Source: Arenibacter sp041392165 (GTDB lineage Bacteria; Bacteroidota; Bacteroidia; Flavobacteriales; Flavobacteriaceae). Taken from it: 64,000 bases of DNA. Positions 17,365-26,690 of the stretch are shown one piece after another; the stretch's first letter is position 1; each line of letters opens with the position of its first letter. The stretch is from contig JAWKMN010000001.1 in NCBI GenBank assembly GCA_041392165.1, positions 1,178,001-1,242,000 of the forward strand. The letters run 5' to 3'. Both the position numbers and the translations under genes were made by a program. The notes below the pieces were generated by a model. It made no database searches. It saw only the letters and a program-made list of their open reading frames with translations, and was not told the origin of the DNA.

Positions 17365-18900
17365 TTAAACTTTTTGTGTTTTGTTCACTTCCAAAATTTT
17401 TTCCAATAAATAATCCTTTCCCACTAATTCCGAACAGGTAATGATTGCCCCAATGGTGACCCCTAAGATTCCGTGCATATTTAAGCTTTGACCTGTAAAC
17501 AGTAAATTTTTAATTTTTGTTCTGGGAGAAACAAAGGAGTGAAGGGGATTGTTTACGTCCTTGACATAACCATACATAGATCCATTATGGGACCCTATAT
17601 AATCCCTATAGGATAAGGGAGTGGAGGCGTAAACGGTTTGAATGCAATCTCTTAGGTTAGGGAATTTTTTTTCTAATTCGGAAATAAAGATTTCAGTTTT
17701 ATAGGCCTTGAACTGTTCATAGGTCTGTCCCCTGTCATTTTTGGAGGAAACCGTATTATAGGTATTTTGCCAGGGTTCCACTTCCTTAAAATTCATATAG
17801 GTCATGGCAATTAAACTATCTCCCCATCCATCATCTTTTTTATTGATGCCCATAGAGACCATATACCCCTCTGGCCAACTTTCCTGGGTATAATCTTGGG
17901 CATCCCAAACCCGATCTCCAGTTTTAAAATGATAAAAATTCTTATTGTAATATTTAAAGGAGTTGGGCTTTAGGACAATGTATACGCTAAAGGCCGAAAT
18001 TATACTCTCAATATTATTTATTCTGTTCGTATAGGATTTTCTAAAATTTTTCGGGCCCACCATTTTTAAAGTAAGCTTGGGTTCTATATTGGAGATGAAT
18101 ATATCACCCTTTATTTTCTTCCCATTTTTGGTTTCTACGGAAGCGATATAATCATTTTCGACATTAAATTTGATGATTTCATGATGCTTGAAGGTGTCCC
18201 CTCCAAGTTTCCTTATTTGGCCGATAAGTATTTTGGTGATCTGACTTCCCCCATTAACGCATCTGTAGGCACTTTCAATATAGGAATTAACAGAAAGGGC
18301 ATGCACATAAAAAGGGGAGCGTTCCCCGTCTCCGGCATACAGAAAATTCGTCCCCGCCAATACGGCCTGTAACTTTTTGTTGTTGGTAAGGGAATTGATA
18401 TAGGTTTTGGCATTGAGTTTAAATATCTCATCTTGGCCATAGGACGGATTCCCCTTGTTTAAATTGTACAAGGGAAATTTGGAACAGGTTTCCCTTAGTT
18501 TTTCACTATATGTCTTTATCGCTTTTTCCTCTCCCGGAAATTGGGACAGTAAACTTTTCTCAAATCGCTCATATCCCTGAGCGTGTTTGTACTCTTTCGG
18601 ATCTCCATCAAACGTGATCACATCAAAACCGTCCTCATCCAATTTTTTAAGTTTTAATTGATCCATGATACCCAAATATTTAAAATATTGGTTCAGGTTT
18701 TGACCTTCAGATAGTCCGCCAATATAGTGTACCCCTGTATCAAAGATAGTTTTGTCCCGAACAAAGGTCTGTAGGTTGCCTCCAAATTGATTGTTTTTTT
18801 CCAGGACACAGACACTATATCCTTCTTTGGCCATTATCAAGGCAGAAACCAGCCCCCCCAATCCGCTTCCAACAATTACAATATCGTAATGCTCTTTCAT
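17365..18900 (-). CDS. NAD(P)/FAD-dependent oxidoreductase, CrtI/retinol-saturase type
   Basis: The 511-residue protein opens with a dinucleotide-binding fold, IVIVGSGLGGLVSAL, then CVLEKNNQFGGNLQTF (the ExxxxxGG FAD motif). The C-terminal FAD signature is LLFTGQSLNMHGILGVTIGA. It resembles phytoene desaturases, carotenoid isomerases and all-trans-retinol 13,14-reductases, which act on conjugated polyenes. A role in setting saturation or geometry of the aryl polyene chain is plausible but inferred. It heads a four-gene group (oxidoreductase, cupin, C45, ligase). The 149 bp upstream separates it from the MMPL gene and may hold a promoter. Confidence 0.87.
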   Translation of the reverse strand: MKEHYDIVIVGSGLGGLVSALIMAKEGYSVCVLEKNNQFGGNLQTFVRDKTIFDTGVHYIGGLSEGQNLNQYFKYLGIMDQLKLKKLDEDGFDVITFDGDPKEYKHAQGYERFEKSLLSQFPGEEKAIKTYSEKLRETCSKFPLYNLNKGNPSYGQDEIFKLNAKTYINSLTNNKKLQAVLAGTNFLYAGDGERSPFYVHALSVNSYIESAYRCVNGGSQITKILIGQIRKLGGDTFKHHEIIKFNVENDYIASVETKNGKKIKGDIFISNIEPKLTLKMVGPKNFRKSYTNRINNIESIISAFSVYIVLKPNSFKYYNKNFYHFKTGDRVWDAQDYTQESWPEGYMVSMGINKKDDGWGDSLIAMTYMNFKEVEPWQNTYNTVSSKNDRGQTYEQFKAYKTEIFISELEKKFPNLRDCIQTVYASTPLSYRDYIGSHNGSMYGYVKDVNNPLHSFVSPRTKIKNLLFTGQSLNMHGILGVTIGAIITCSELVGKDYLLEKILEVNKTQKV

Positions 18901-19049
18901 AAATGGTATTCTAATTCTTTACATTTTTTAAAATCAAGTCGAAATACCCGATTTGTTTGGTGTTGCACCCAAATAATATATGTTGCCCCCTTATTTAATA
19001 CAGGGATTTTTTTTTGACGTTTGTTATTACAGCTTATTCCTAAGCTTTC

Positions 19050-22000
19050 TTATTTTTCTAAGATAACAAGATCATCATATTTCAGGACATTTTTAAAATC
19101 GCTGGCCCTTATATTTTTTTCCAACAATGTAACTCCCTCCTTGAGCAATATCAATAGGCGAATATCATTTTCTATTTTAGGCGCCATACTATCCACTTCT
19201 TGTATATCAAAATCAATGATCATTATATCCGCAGGCATGGCCATAACTTCATCTATGGATGCGGTTAAGGTTAATTTTGCTATTCGTTGGGAAATAAAGC
19301 TGTTCTTTACCATTAGCCTTATCTCCTTATCGGTCAAGTAGGTGAAAATTTTGCGATCAACGGCATTTAAAGATAAAAGAAAATCCAATTGCCCGTAATC
19401 TTTTGAAAGATGGATTATGGAATTTGAGGTTCCAATTTGGTCCGAGATAAGTGCGTAAGTTTTTGCATTGTTTTTTAAATCTTTTTTTACGGCACGATAG
19501 ATGGAATCTCCTTTGTACCGATAATCTTCCAGAATTGTTCCCAAGAAATAGGTGTCGCCTTCAACTTCATTCCTCAAGGTTTGAAATTCAGATTTGAAAT
19601 GGGCCGCAATTGCCTTGTTGCGTTCTCTGTAACTTTTACCGTAGCGCCGGTCTTCCGGGGAAATCCTCTCCAATATCTTAACGGTTATACTGCCATTTTT
19701 TATCACAAAACTTCCTTTGGGAAGCACTTCCGAATTTCCATGTATCAACACGGGAACTATATCCATGTTAAACTTTTCCGCCAAATAAAATGCCCCTTTA
19801 TGAAAACGTCTTATTTTATTGGTCCGGGATCTTGTACCTTCCGGAAAAGCCATTAATGAGTATCCTTGGGATACCTTTTTCCTTAAATGTTCAAGACCAT
19901 TATCTATTCCTTCGGACACCGGGTAGAATCCGGCCAGTTGCACGGCCTTTCCAAAAATAGGGGATCTGTACACCCAGTCGTTTACCAAATAAATAATCTT
20001 GGGGTGTAACATGCCAACCGCCAAAATATCCAAAAAGGAGGTGTGGTTGGCAATGATAATGGCGGGTTTGTTAAAATCCTCCCCTGACTTATTGATTACT
20101 GTTTTGATTACAAAGGGATTGGTGTATAGTACCGATTTCATGAATTTTGAAATGGTCCTATGAAACCATTTCATTTTGATTTTTTTGCTAAATGGCAGTA
20201 TTCTTAGAAAGGTAGCACTCCCAATGGACAACAACAATCCACCGGAACCATAATAACCAAATGAAAGGGCGGAATGAATAAGTAACCTAAAGCTAATAGG
20301 GCGTTTTTCCTTACTTCCGATAAAGAGTAAAAACAATAGGGGTTGTATGGAGAAAGCAATAAAGACTGCCGATAGGATACCTATAAGTGATACAAGGCTG
20401 ATGGAATGTAGGGCAGGGTGTTTTGCAAAGATGAGTACCCCAATTCCCAAAATGGTAGTAATGGCCGAAAGTAGGATAGAGGTTCTGTGCGTTCTCAGTA
20501 CTTCTTCCCCATTACCGTATTCCTTGAGCAGTCCCGTTGTTATAAATATGCTGTAATCTATTCCCAAACCAAATATAAAGGTAGAGATAATGATATTGAA
20601 AATGTTGAATTCTATATGTAACATCCCCATAATGCCAATAGTGAGCCACCATGTTAGCAGAATGGGGATGCCGGTAACCAAGACAAGGGAAAAACTTCTA
20701 AAGAAAAAGAATAGGATCAGGACTACCATACCAAGTGAGTAGCCAATTAGTTTGTTAAAATCGTTTTTGAGATTGCCCAAGAACATTTCGTTCATTTCCT
20801 GTCTATCTATTACCAAGGTTTTTGGGTAGGCCCTAAAAAGTTGTTTTACCTTTTCTTCATTTCCCTCCTTTAATTTGATCAAAGAGGTAGCGGTGGTAAA
20901 ACCATTTTGGTCAATCACATAATCATCAATTGGCAAGTCAGCCGCACTACTGTAATCATCAATATCCAACAGCTTGAAATCTTTGTTGAGATAGGAATGG
21001 AATTTATCAAATGAGTTGGGCTTAAACCCTAGTTCGGCACCGCTTTCTACTAGATTTTTCATGGTGTTTAGAACGGTGTCTTCGTTCCAAAACCCTTTCC
21101 AAAGATCAATTTTTTCCTGCTGTTCTTCCTGTGATAGGACTAGGTTGCCTATAGAACTGAAACTTAGTATTTCCCCATTGTTCCGTAGACTGTCCAGTAC
21201 ATGTGATATCCTATTATTGGTTTGAAGGACCTTTTTGCTTTCTTCCCCATAGACGGCCAAATAAATAGACTTGGAAGACAAATTGGTAAGCGCGTCCAAT
21301 CTTTCCCTGGCTTGTACCAAGGTTTTAGGTTCATAGTTTAGTTTGGCAATATCCTTATTGAAAATTACCTTGTTGTGAAAAAATATACCGGCAATTAAAA
21401 GACCTGTTAGGATTGCCAAATTCCATCTGTTCTTGTGCAGATTATAGGAGGCAATCTTATCCAGGAGCGTATACTTTATCTTAAGATTGTCCGTATTCCT
21501 ATAAACGTGGGGTATAAATAAAAGGGCAAAAATACAGGAACCCATAACGCTAATGGCAGCAAAAATACCGAGATCCTGCAGGGCTTGCGAGTCTAGGAAC
21601 AAAAGACACAAAAAGGCCAGGGCAGTGGTAATACTACTCATAACAACGGGCCGGGCCACATCCGCGTAGAGTGTTTTAATAGACGGATTATTTCTTATTT
21701 GGGTTAGGATGTGCAGGGAATAATCCAAGGTAACCCCCAACAGAACAGAACCTATCCCCAAGGAAATGGCGGAAATCTTCCCTCTGCTCCAATACAATAC
21801 GGCAACGGATACGGTGGCACCAAAAAGGGTAGGGGCAAAAAGAATAAGGGGAATGGCTAATTTTCTATAAAATAGGATGAGTATTCCCATTAAAATGGAT
21901 AGGGCAATAGTGACCGTAAAACGAATGTCCTTTTTTATTTGTTGTGCGTTGGCAACGGCTATTAGGGTGGCCCCATAATATTCGCTTTTTACCCTGTCTT

Positions 22001-22757
22001 GGAACAATCGGTCCAATTGATCCCGTGTCCCATAAAGCTCCTTTACAAATTTGGTGTTTTCCACGGTTTCACTGGAAGGGTGCACAGGGGTAATAAATAG
22101 CAATATGCTTTGAAGATCCTTGCTCAGGAGAAAACCGTCCTTTAGGGTAAATTGGTCCCCTATGCCCAAACTTCTTAGTTTTTTTAGGGCCATAAAGGAA
22201 ATGCCAAGGGGGTCTTTTAGAATCATTTCCTTGGCAACGATTCCCGAAGGGGAAATTAACGTCCTGTAGTTTTTTTGTGTTGTTTTGGCAATACTGTCCC
22301 TGTCCAGTTTTTTTGATATGGTGTTGTAGTCCCCACTTTCCAGCAGCAGAGGGGCATTTTCGTAGACAAACTCCAAGGTGCTTCCCAAATCACCGTCATC
22401 TATTTTGCCTTGAATTTTCTTAATATGGGGAGAAGATTTTTTAGATATACTATCCAGAAAATCATTTGCATATTTTGTAAGCTCTTCAATAGGTGTGCCT
22501 GGCTGTCGCACAATATTGACGATGACCTTATCCGAAAAATTTACCGATTTTAATACTTTTTGAACCTCTTCCGTCTTGCTATTGCTGGGTATAAGCTTGG
22601 TAATGTCTTCCTCAAATTCAATATTGAAGGCATAATAGGCCAGGATTAAAAATAAGGACAAAAGACCAATGCCGAAGGACAATCTTTTCTTGGCTACATA
22701 TTTATAGAACCTATATAAAAAATCACCCATTTTTAAGTGCAATTTTTTTTCTTTCAA
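19050..22757 (-). CDS. MMPL/RND transporter fused to PlsC-type acyltransferase and a methyltransferase-like tail
   Basis: The 1235-residue fusion has three parts. Residues 1-840 form an MMPL/RND transporter with two sets of membrane segments and large periplasmic loops. Residues 870-1070 are a PlsC-type lysophospholipid acyltransferase: NHTSFLD supplies the HX4D dyad (His905, Asp910) and FPEGTRSR the phosphate site (971-978). Residues 1070-1235 resemble a degraded class I SAM-methyltransferase (SDQIGTSNSIIHL, IMIIDFD) without a clear glycine-rich motif. Flavobacterial homologues are described as trifunctional. The likely role is acyl transfer and export of the finished pigment lipid (inference). 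Its start overlaps the glycosyltransferase gene by 35 bp. Confidence 0.9.
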   Translation of the reverse strand: MKEKKLHLKMGDFLYRFYKYVAKKRLSFGIGLLSLFLILAYYAFNIEFEEDITKLIPSNSKTEEVQKVLKSVNFSDKVIVNIVRQPGTPIEELTKYANDFLDSISKKSSPHIKKIQGKIDDGDLGSTLEFVYENAPLLLESGDYNTISKKLDRDSIAKTTQKNYRTLISPSGIVAKEMILKDPLGISFMALKKLRSLGIGDQFTLKDGFLLSKDLQSILLFITPVHPSSETVENTKFVKELYGTRDQLDRLFQDRVKSEYYGATLIAVANAQQIKKDIRFTVTIALSILMGILILFYRKLAIPLILFAPTLFGATVSVAVLYWSRGKISAISLGIGSVLLGVTLDYSLHILTQIRNNPSIKTLYADVARPVVMSSITTALAFLCLLFLDSQALQDLGIFAAISVMGSCIFALLFIPHVYRNTDNLKIKYTLLDKIASYNLHKNRWNLAILTGLLIAGIFFHNKVIFNKDIAKLNYEPKTLVQARERLDALTNLSSKSIYLAVYGEESKKVLQTNNRISHVLDSLRNNGEILSFSSIGNLVLSQEEQQEKIDLWKGFWNEDTVLNTMKNLVESGAELGFKPNSFDKFHSYLNKDFKLLDIDDYSSAADLPIDDYVIDQNGFTTATSLIKLKEGNEEKVKQLFRAYPKTLVIDRQEMNEMFLGNLKNDFNKLIGYSLGMVVLILFFFFRSFSLVLVTGIPILLTWWLTIGIMGMLHIEFNIFNIIISTFIFGLGIDYSIFITTGLLKEYGNGEEVLRTHRTSILLSAITTILGIGVLIFAKHPALHSISLVSLIGILSAVFIAFSIQPLLFLLFIGSKEKRPISFRLLIHSALSFGYYGSGGLLLSIGSATFLRILPFSKKIKMKWFHRTISKFMKSVLYTNPFVIKTVINKSGEDFNKPAIIIANHTSFLDILAVGMLHPKIIYLVNDWVYRSPIFGKAVQLAGFYPVSEGIDNGLEHLRKKVSQGYSLMAFPEGTRSRTNKIRRFHKGAFYLAEKFNMDIVPVLIHGNSEVLPKGSFVIKNGSITVKILERISPEDRRYGKSYRERNKAIAAHFKSEFQTLRNEVEGDTYFLGTILEDYRYKGDSIYRAVKKDLKNNAKTYALISDQIGTSNSIIHLSKDYGQLDFLLSLNAVDRKIFTYLTDKEIRLMVKNSFISQRIAKLTLTASIDEVMAMPADIMIIDFDIQEVDSMAPKIENDIRLLILLKEGVTLLEKNIRASDFKNVLKYDDLVILEK

Positions 22758-23985
22758 AAATATTCAAAATAATATAGCCGCATATTCCCGCTATAAAAGA
22801 TCCGATTAGGGAAAAGCTTATACTGCCAATAATATAGGATTCCAGATGTTTTATGACCTCAAAATTGGTTCCCGCCTCTCCAAGAGTAAAATTAAACTCG
22901 TTGCCCAAGATCCAATGGCCAATTTTAAGGCTTATAAATAATATAAAAGGTATAAAAGGAGGGAAGCTTACGTTGGAAAAAGTAAAGGCAATGGCCTTGT
23001 TCAGTTTAAACAGCACCGCCAAGAAAATGACTATCAGGGTATGGAACCCCCAAAGGGGGGATAAACCAATTAGAACCCCCAGTGCTATGGACAGTGCCTT
23101 TTTTTCGTGGGAATCGTTACTGCCTAGAAAGTCTTCATGAAAAAATCTCTTAACGCCTTTTTTTTTTATTTTTCGGATTAAATCACGTGGAAATATGTAC
23201 AGAAAAGTTAGTACGACCAAGTAGGTGTTTAAAAGGCTGATTCTCGAAAAATCGGTAAACGGTCTAAAGTGGGATACCCTTTCCGTTGCATCATAGGTTA
23301 CTTTTATGGGAATGTTCTTCACTTTTATTCCGTTCCACGCAGCCTTAACGATTACTTCAATTTCAAACTCGAATTTTTTTGTAAAGAAGTTGATGTCTTT
23401 TAGGGCCAGTATGGGATATAGTCTATATCCGGATTGGGTGTCCTTTAGTTTGATCCCGGTTTCGACCCAATACCAAAAATTGGAAAATTTGTTGCCAAAA
23501 CTACTTTTTTTGGGAACGTCTTTTTGTCCCATATTTCTCGCTCCGATATAGAGAACGTTCTTGTTCTTTTCTTTATTTAGGCTTTCAATAAGCACGGGAA
23601 TATCGTCCGGGAAGTGCTGGCCATCAGAATCAATGGTAATGGCAAAGTGGAAACCAAGTTCAAGGGCCATTTCAAAGCCTTTTTTCAGGGCATAACCTTT
23701 ACCTGTGTTATGCGGAAGGGAAAGGGTGTGGATATGGTGGAATTTGGTTAAAATATGGGAGGTGGTATCGGTTGAACCATCATTTACGACTATAACATTT
23801 TGGGTGTATTGCAGCACCCCTTCAATGATTTTTTTTAGGGTATTGTGGTTGTTGTACGTAGGAATGATCACACAGCATTTAAGCCGATCCATAGCTTTAG
23901 TAGTGGATGTGGTATCTTGTGGCACGGTATTATTGGCATTTGGTTGTTTCATCTTGTAGAAAAAAATACAAGACACGGTATGCAA
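22723..23985 (-). CDS. family 2 glycosyltransferase fused to a DUF2062 membrane domain
   Basis: The 420-residue protein has a GT-A domain at residues 30-270: CCVIIPTYNNHNTL, VIVVNDGSTD, and ITIDSDGQHFPDD, the DxD-type metal site. QSGYRLYP follows. A membrane domain of the DUF2062 type fills the rest (ALGVLIGLSPLWGFHTL). The first ten residues are uncertain; MKQPNANN at residue 12 is a good alternative start (23952). The cluster context suggests transfer of a polar head group to the pigment or a lipid, as proposed for glycosyltransferases in aryl polyene clusters. It overlaps the MMPL gene by 35 bp. Confidence 0.87.
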   Translation of the reverse strand: MHTVSCIFFYKMKQPNANNTVPQDTTSTTKAMDRLKCCVIIPTYNNHNTLKKIIEGVLQYTQNVIVVNDGSTDTTSHILTKFHHIHTLSLPHNTGKGYALKKGFEMALELGFHFAITIDSDGQHFPDDIPVLIESLNKEKNKNVLYIGARNMGQKDVPKKSSFGNKFSNFWYWVETGIKLKDTQSGYRLYPILALKDINFFTKKFEFEIEVIVKAAWNGIKVKNIPIKVTYDATERVSHFRPFTDFSRISLLNTYLVVLTFLYIFPRDLIRKIKKKGVKRFFHEDFLGSNDSHEKKALSIALGVLIGLSPLWGFHTLIVIFLAVLFKLNKAIAFTFSNVSFPPFIPFILFISLKIGHWILGNEFNFTLGEAGTNFEVIKHLESYIIGSISFSLIGSFIAGICGYIILNIFERKKIALKNG

Positions 23986-24003
23986 AAATAAGAATTACTG
24001 AAG

Positions 24004-24492
24004 TTAAAACCGTTGCTTTTCTTCAGTATTAAACCCTGGAGATTGTAGTACATAGGATTTAACAAAATCCCTGATCGCTTTGGAACTTGTCTTTTCGTAC
24101 TGGCTTAAAATGAAGGTTTTGTCTTCTTGAATATTGGATCTGTATTTCAGAAATTTGGGCGAATTTTCCTGGATACTTAATCTCAGACATCTAATTTCTA
24201 TGTTTTCCGGTTTTTGTGATATAGCAAATTCCAACAGGGAGACCCCGCTTTTGAAAAGGTTTTTTCTTGTGGTATTATCCCTTGTATATTTTGCCGATAA
24301 TGCAGAAACAGCACCTTTATACGCAACCAATACCGTATTGTCTTCCTTGGTTACGGTTTCCAGTTTTTTCCTCAGGGCCAAAGCGGTTTCACGGTCATTG
24401 GTGGCCAATTTAAAATCTTTGCGGATCTGGTCTAGATCCGGTGTAATGGGGGAAATGGAAATCACGTACAGTAGAAGGCAAATAAGTTTCAT
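24004..24492 (-). CDS. secreted conserved hypothetical protein of flexirubin cluster
   Basis: The 162-residue protein has a short signal peptide (LICLLLYVISIS) and a helical body, DLDQIRKDFKLATNDRETAL, ending in a charged tail. A two-helix repeat feel around AYKGAVSALSAKY and FKSGVSLLEFAISQKPENIEIR suggests a TPR-like fold. No catalytic motif is seen and the function is unknown. It sits directly after the hot-dog dehydratase gene (stop at 24493) and just before the glycosyltransferase. In this position it may be a periplasmic helper of the pigment export machinery (inference). Confidence 0.7.
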   Translation of the reverse strand: MKLICLLLYVISISPITPDLDQIRKDFKLATNDRETALALRKKLETVTKEDNTVLVAYKGAVSALSAKYTRDNTTRKNLFKSGVSLLEFAISQKPENIEIRCLRLSIQENSPKFLKYRSNIQEDKTFILSQYEKTSSKAIRDFVKSYVLQSPGFNTEEKQRF

Positions 24493-24861
24493 TTATGCGA
24501 TACTTTTAAAGGTTGCACTTAGTTTTAGGGCCATTGTTTCCCCAAAGTAGGTAGAACTCTTTACCTTGATAAGCCCGTCGATTTCAGTAAGGTCGATTTC
24601 AATGAAGAGGATCGGGTCTGTTTCAGGGTTTATAATGGCCATGAACTTTACATTGGCGGCAACAGATAGAAACAATTCCCGAGCGAGGCTCCTCTCTGTC
24701 AATTCCTTTATGATCTGGATCATACATACCCCGGGCATAATGGGTTTTCCAGGGAAATGGCCTTTAAAGATTTCGTGCCGGGGATTCAACTTGATTTTGG
24801 CCGATATGTTTTCTTCGTTCTTGGTAAAAGATTCTGTAGTATAAAGTTTTTCTATTAGCAT
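24493..24861 (-). CDS. hot-dog fold dehydratase (FabZ/ApeI-like)
   Basis: The 122-residue single hot-dog domain has the FabZ-type loop FKGHFPGKPIMPGVCMIQII. It includes the active-site His in GHFPG and the helix start PGVCMIQ, although the usual Glu is less obvious. Such enzymes remove water from 3-hydroxyacyl-carrier-protein intermediates. In aryl polyene clusters a short dehydratase of this type works with a ketosynthase and ketoreductase to build conjugated double bonds. The gene lies 5 bp from the outer-membrane protein gene, and its stop abuts the next gene. Confidence 0.8.
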   Translation of the reverse strand: MLIEKLYTTESFTKNEENISAKIKLNPRHEIFKGHFPGKPIMPGVCMIQIIKELTERSLARELFLSVAANVKFMAIINPETDPILFIEIDLTEIDGLIKVKSSTYFGETMALKLSATFKSIA

Positions 24862-24866
24862 TATGG

Positions 24867-25460
24867 TTACATATTAAATTTATAGGAGAGTCCAATTTGG
24901 ATAACCCTATTCAATTGATTCTCTTCCGAATGGCCCCCATACTCTTCGGAGTCATTAAAATCCAGATCTATCAATCCTTGTTTATACCTCAATTCCAATC
25001 CCAATCCAAAATCAAACTCGTACCCAATCCCTCCAAACAGGGCCAGATCAATAGGCGTAATCTCTAGATTGTCACCATTGTCGTTGATCAAGTTGATGAA
25101 ATTATCATCAAAATTAATGTCCAGACTGGGGCCAATTATAAAGTGGAACCCTTGATTTTTGGTAACAAAAAATTTATTTGCCAGAGCAATGGATACATAA
25201 TTGATATTGATGTCCTCCCCATTTCTATAGCTGGCATTGCCTCCTTGGTTGGAATATATAATTTCAGGTTGCATAGTATAATTATCCGTAAAGCGGACCG
25301 CTAAGAACAATCCTGTGTATAATCCGGATTTGGTATCCAACCCAGAATTCAGGACCCTGGCGTTGTTCAGGCCCAATCTTACCCCCAATTGTGACTTGCT
25401 TTGGGCTGCCAAGGAAGCGGTAATGATGAAGAAAAGGCCGGTAAATAGTAACTTTTTCAT
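24867..25460 (-). CDS. outer-membrane beta-barrel protein (PorT-like)
   Basis: The 197-residue protein has a signal peptide (FTGLFFIITASLAAQ) followed by alternating polar and aromatic strands: LGVRLGLNNARV, LFLAVRFTDNYTMQPE, IGYEFDFGLGLELRY. It ends in an aromatic C-terminal strand, IQIGLSYKFNM. This is the outer_membrane_beta_b_2 / PorT pattern of eight-stranded barrels. It starts 2 bp after the lipoprotein gene. Within the cluster it could help place the pigment in the outer membrane (inference), or it could be unrelated to synthesis. Confidence 0.8.
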   Translation of the reverse strand: MKKLLFTGLFFIITASLAAQSKSQLGVRLGLNNARVLNSGLDTKSGLYTGLFLAVRFTDNYTMQPEIIYSNQGGNASYRNGEDININYVSIALANKFFVTKNQGFHFIIGPSLDINFDDNFINLINDNGDNLEITPIDLALFGGIGYEFDFGLGLELRYKQGLIDLDFNDSEEYGGHSEENQLNRVIQIGLSYKFNM

Positions 25461-25462
25461 TC

Positions 25463-26071
25463 TTAAATGGCTTTTAAATCTATAGTTAACCTAATGTTTT
25501 TGTGCCGTATTTTGATTTCCCCCGCACGATTGTTTTTCAATTCTGCGAAAATATAGTCCGATTTCGCTTTACTTCCTTTTGTTTCCACAATTTTATGCAA
25601 CCGATCATCCCTTGTTAGGTAAAAGTAAGTGTTATTCTTTATTTTGGCCTCATGGAATATACTGTCCCCAATTTTTTGGAAATGGTTCAGTATGTCAACA
25701 TTTTTGTGGATCAGAATAAAAAAGTCCTTCTTGAGTAAGTTGATAAGTATCTTTTTATTCATTTCCTCAAGAATAAAATTAATTCTGAATTTGTTTTCGA
25801 TAAACGAAAAATCAAACAGTTTATTTCCCATTTCTGTTGTGAAAACTACCCTATGGTGTTCCGGCCCCACCTTTTTTACAACAAATATGCCGCCAAAGGA
25901 TTTCTCACCGAAATTAATTTTAGCCTTATAAATATAATCCATTGAAGGGTCCGAGAAATAAGGATTGACTATTGTAGGTACATCCCCGTTTATACTTTTT
26001 AGATTATTCTTTTTTGGAAAGGAAGCACAGGCTAATAGCAAGAAGGTTAAGTTAATTAGTAAATACTTCAT
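25463..26071 (-). CDS. lipoprotein of flexirubin cluster, LolB/LolA-like
   Basis: A start at 26071 (MKYLLINLTFLLLAC) is preferred, because it gives a clean lipobox (LLLAC) and a 20-bp overlap with the LolA gene. An upstream in-frame ATG at 26158 would destroy the signal peptide. The mature protein of about 185 residues is rich in beta strands, with KINFGEKSFGGIFVVKKV and, near the end, IKIRHKNIRLTIDLK. It may share the LolA/LolB-like half-barrel that binds lipids; this rests on the neighbour and general pattern only. A similar lipoprotein gene is present beside LolA in aryl polyene clusters. Confidence 0.72.
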   Translation of the reverse strand: MKYLLINLTFLLLACASFPKKNNLKSINGDVPTIVNPYFSDPSMDYIYKAKINFGEKSFGGIFVVKKVGPEHHRVVFTTEMGNKLFDFSFIENKFRINFILEEMNKKILINLLKKDFFILIHKNVDILNHFQKIGDSIFHEAKIKNNTYFYLTRDDRLHKIVETKGSKAKSDYIFAELKNNRAGEIKIRHKNIRLTIDLKAI

Positions 26072-26690
26072 TGTCCAATGGTTTGTTGATAAGGCGGTCT
26101 GAAAAGACAATTCTAGTATAATCATTGGAGGGTTCCACCATTTTGACCTCCATAACATCGGCCTGCCCTTTGTTGAACAACAAAATAAAGGAGGCGATAT
26201 AGCCCTTTATTTTTTCATCCTTGGGTACAAAGATAACCTTATAATAATCGGGGCTTTTAAAGTAGTTCATTGAGAAGTCCGCATCCTGGAACAAGTTGCC
26301 TTTTACACTATTGACGATTAATTGATTCAGCTTTTTGAACAAGGTACTATTTCCTAGGTCCATATTGCTTTTGGTTCCGGAATCGTTAATTATTAATTGA
26401 TCTTCCTTGAAAATAATGCTGTATTCAAAGGGGTCCGTATACTCCCATTTCACCATGTTGGGAGCCTTAAATGCCATTTTCCCCTTTGTAGTGATATCAT
26501 TGGATAAAAAGTCCATGTGCTTATATTGCGTAAAATTACTTTGGATAGTAATCGTGGCCTTGGATGTTTTGTTCACCTTGGCCTTGAACGAAGCAATTTC
26601 GGCATTGCCCATAATACTTTCCTGAGCCGAGAGCAGGGAGGTATGGGCCATTAGGACAATTAAAAATAATAGTTTATGCATAGGCTTCAA
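26052..26690 (-). CDS. LolA-like outer-membrane lipoprotein carrier
   Basis: The 212-residue protein has a signal peptide (LLFLIVLMAHTSLLSAQ) and a LolA-type half-barrel: TITIQSNFTQYKHM, KGKMAFKAPNMVKWEY, DPFEYSIIFKEDQLIIND. LolA proteins carry lipidated molecules across the periplasm. The dedicated copy in a flexirubin cluster probably moves the hydrophobic pigment to the outer membrane, as inferred for LolA in aryl polyene clusters. The start overlaps the deacetylase gene by 17 bp and the end overlaps the lipoprotein gene by 20 bp. Confidence 0.88.
   Translation of the reverse strand: MKPMHKLLFLIVLMAHTSLLSAQESIMGNAEIASFKAKVNKTSKATITIQSNFTQYKHMDFLSNDITTKGKMAFKAPNMVKWEYTDPFEYSIIFKEDQLIINDSGTKSNMDLGNSTLFKKLNQLIVNSVKGNLFQDADFSMNYFKSPDYYKVIFVPKDEKIKGYIASFILLFNKGQADVMEVKMVEPSNDYTRIVFSDRLINKPLDNEVFTN

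Noticed and set aside
26072..26158. Upstream start of the cluster lipoprotein
   Set aside because: It lies inside the LolA gene and would bury the lipoprotein signal peptide.
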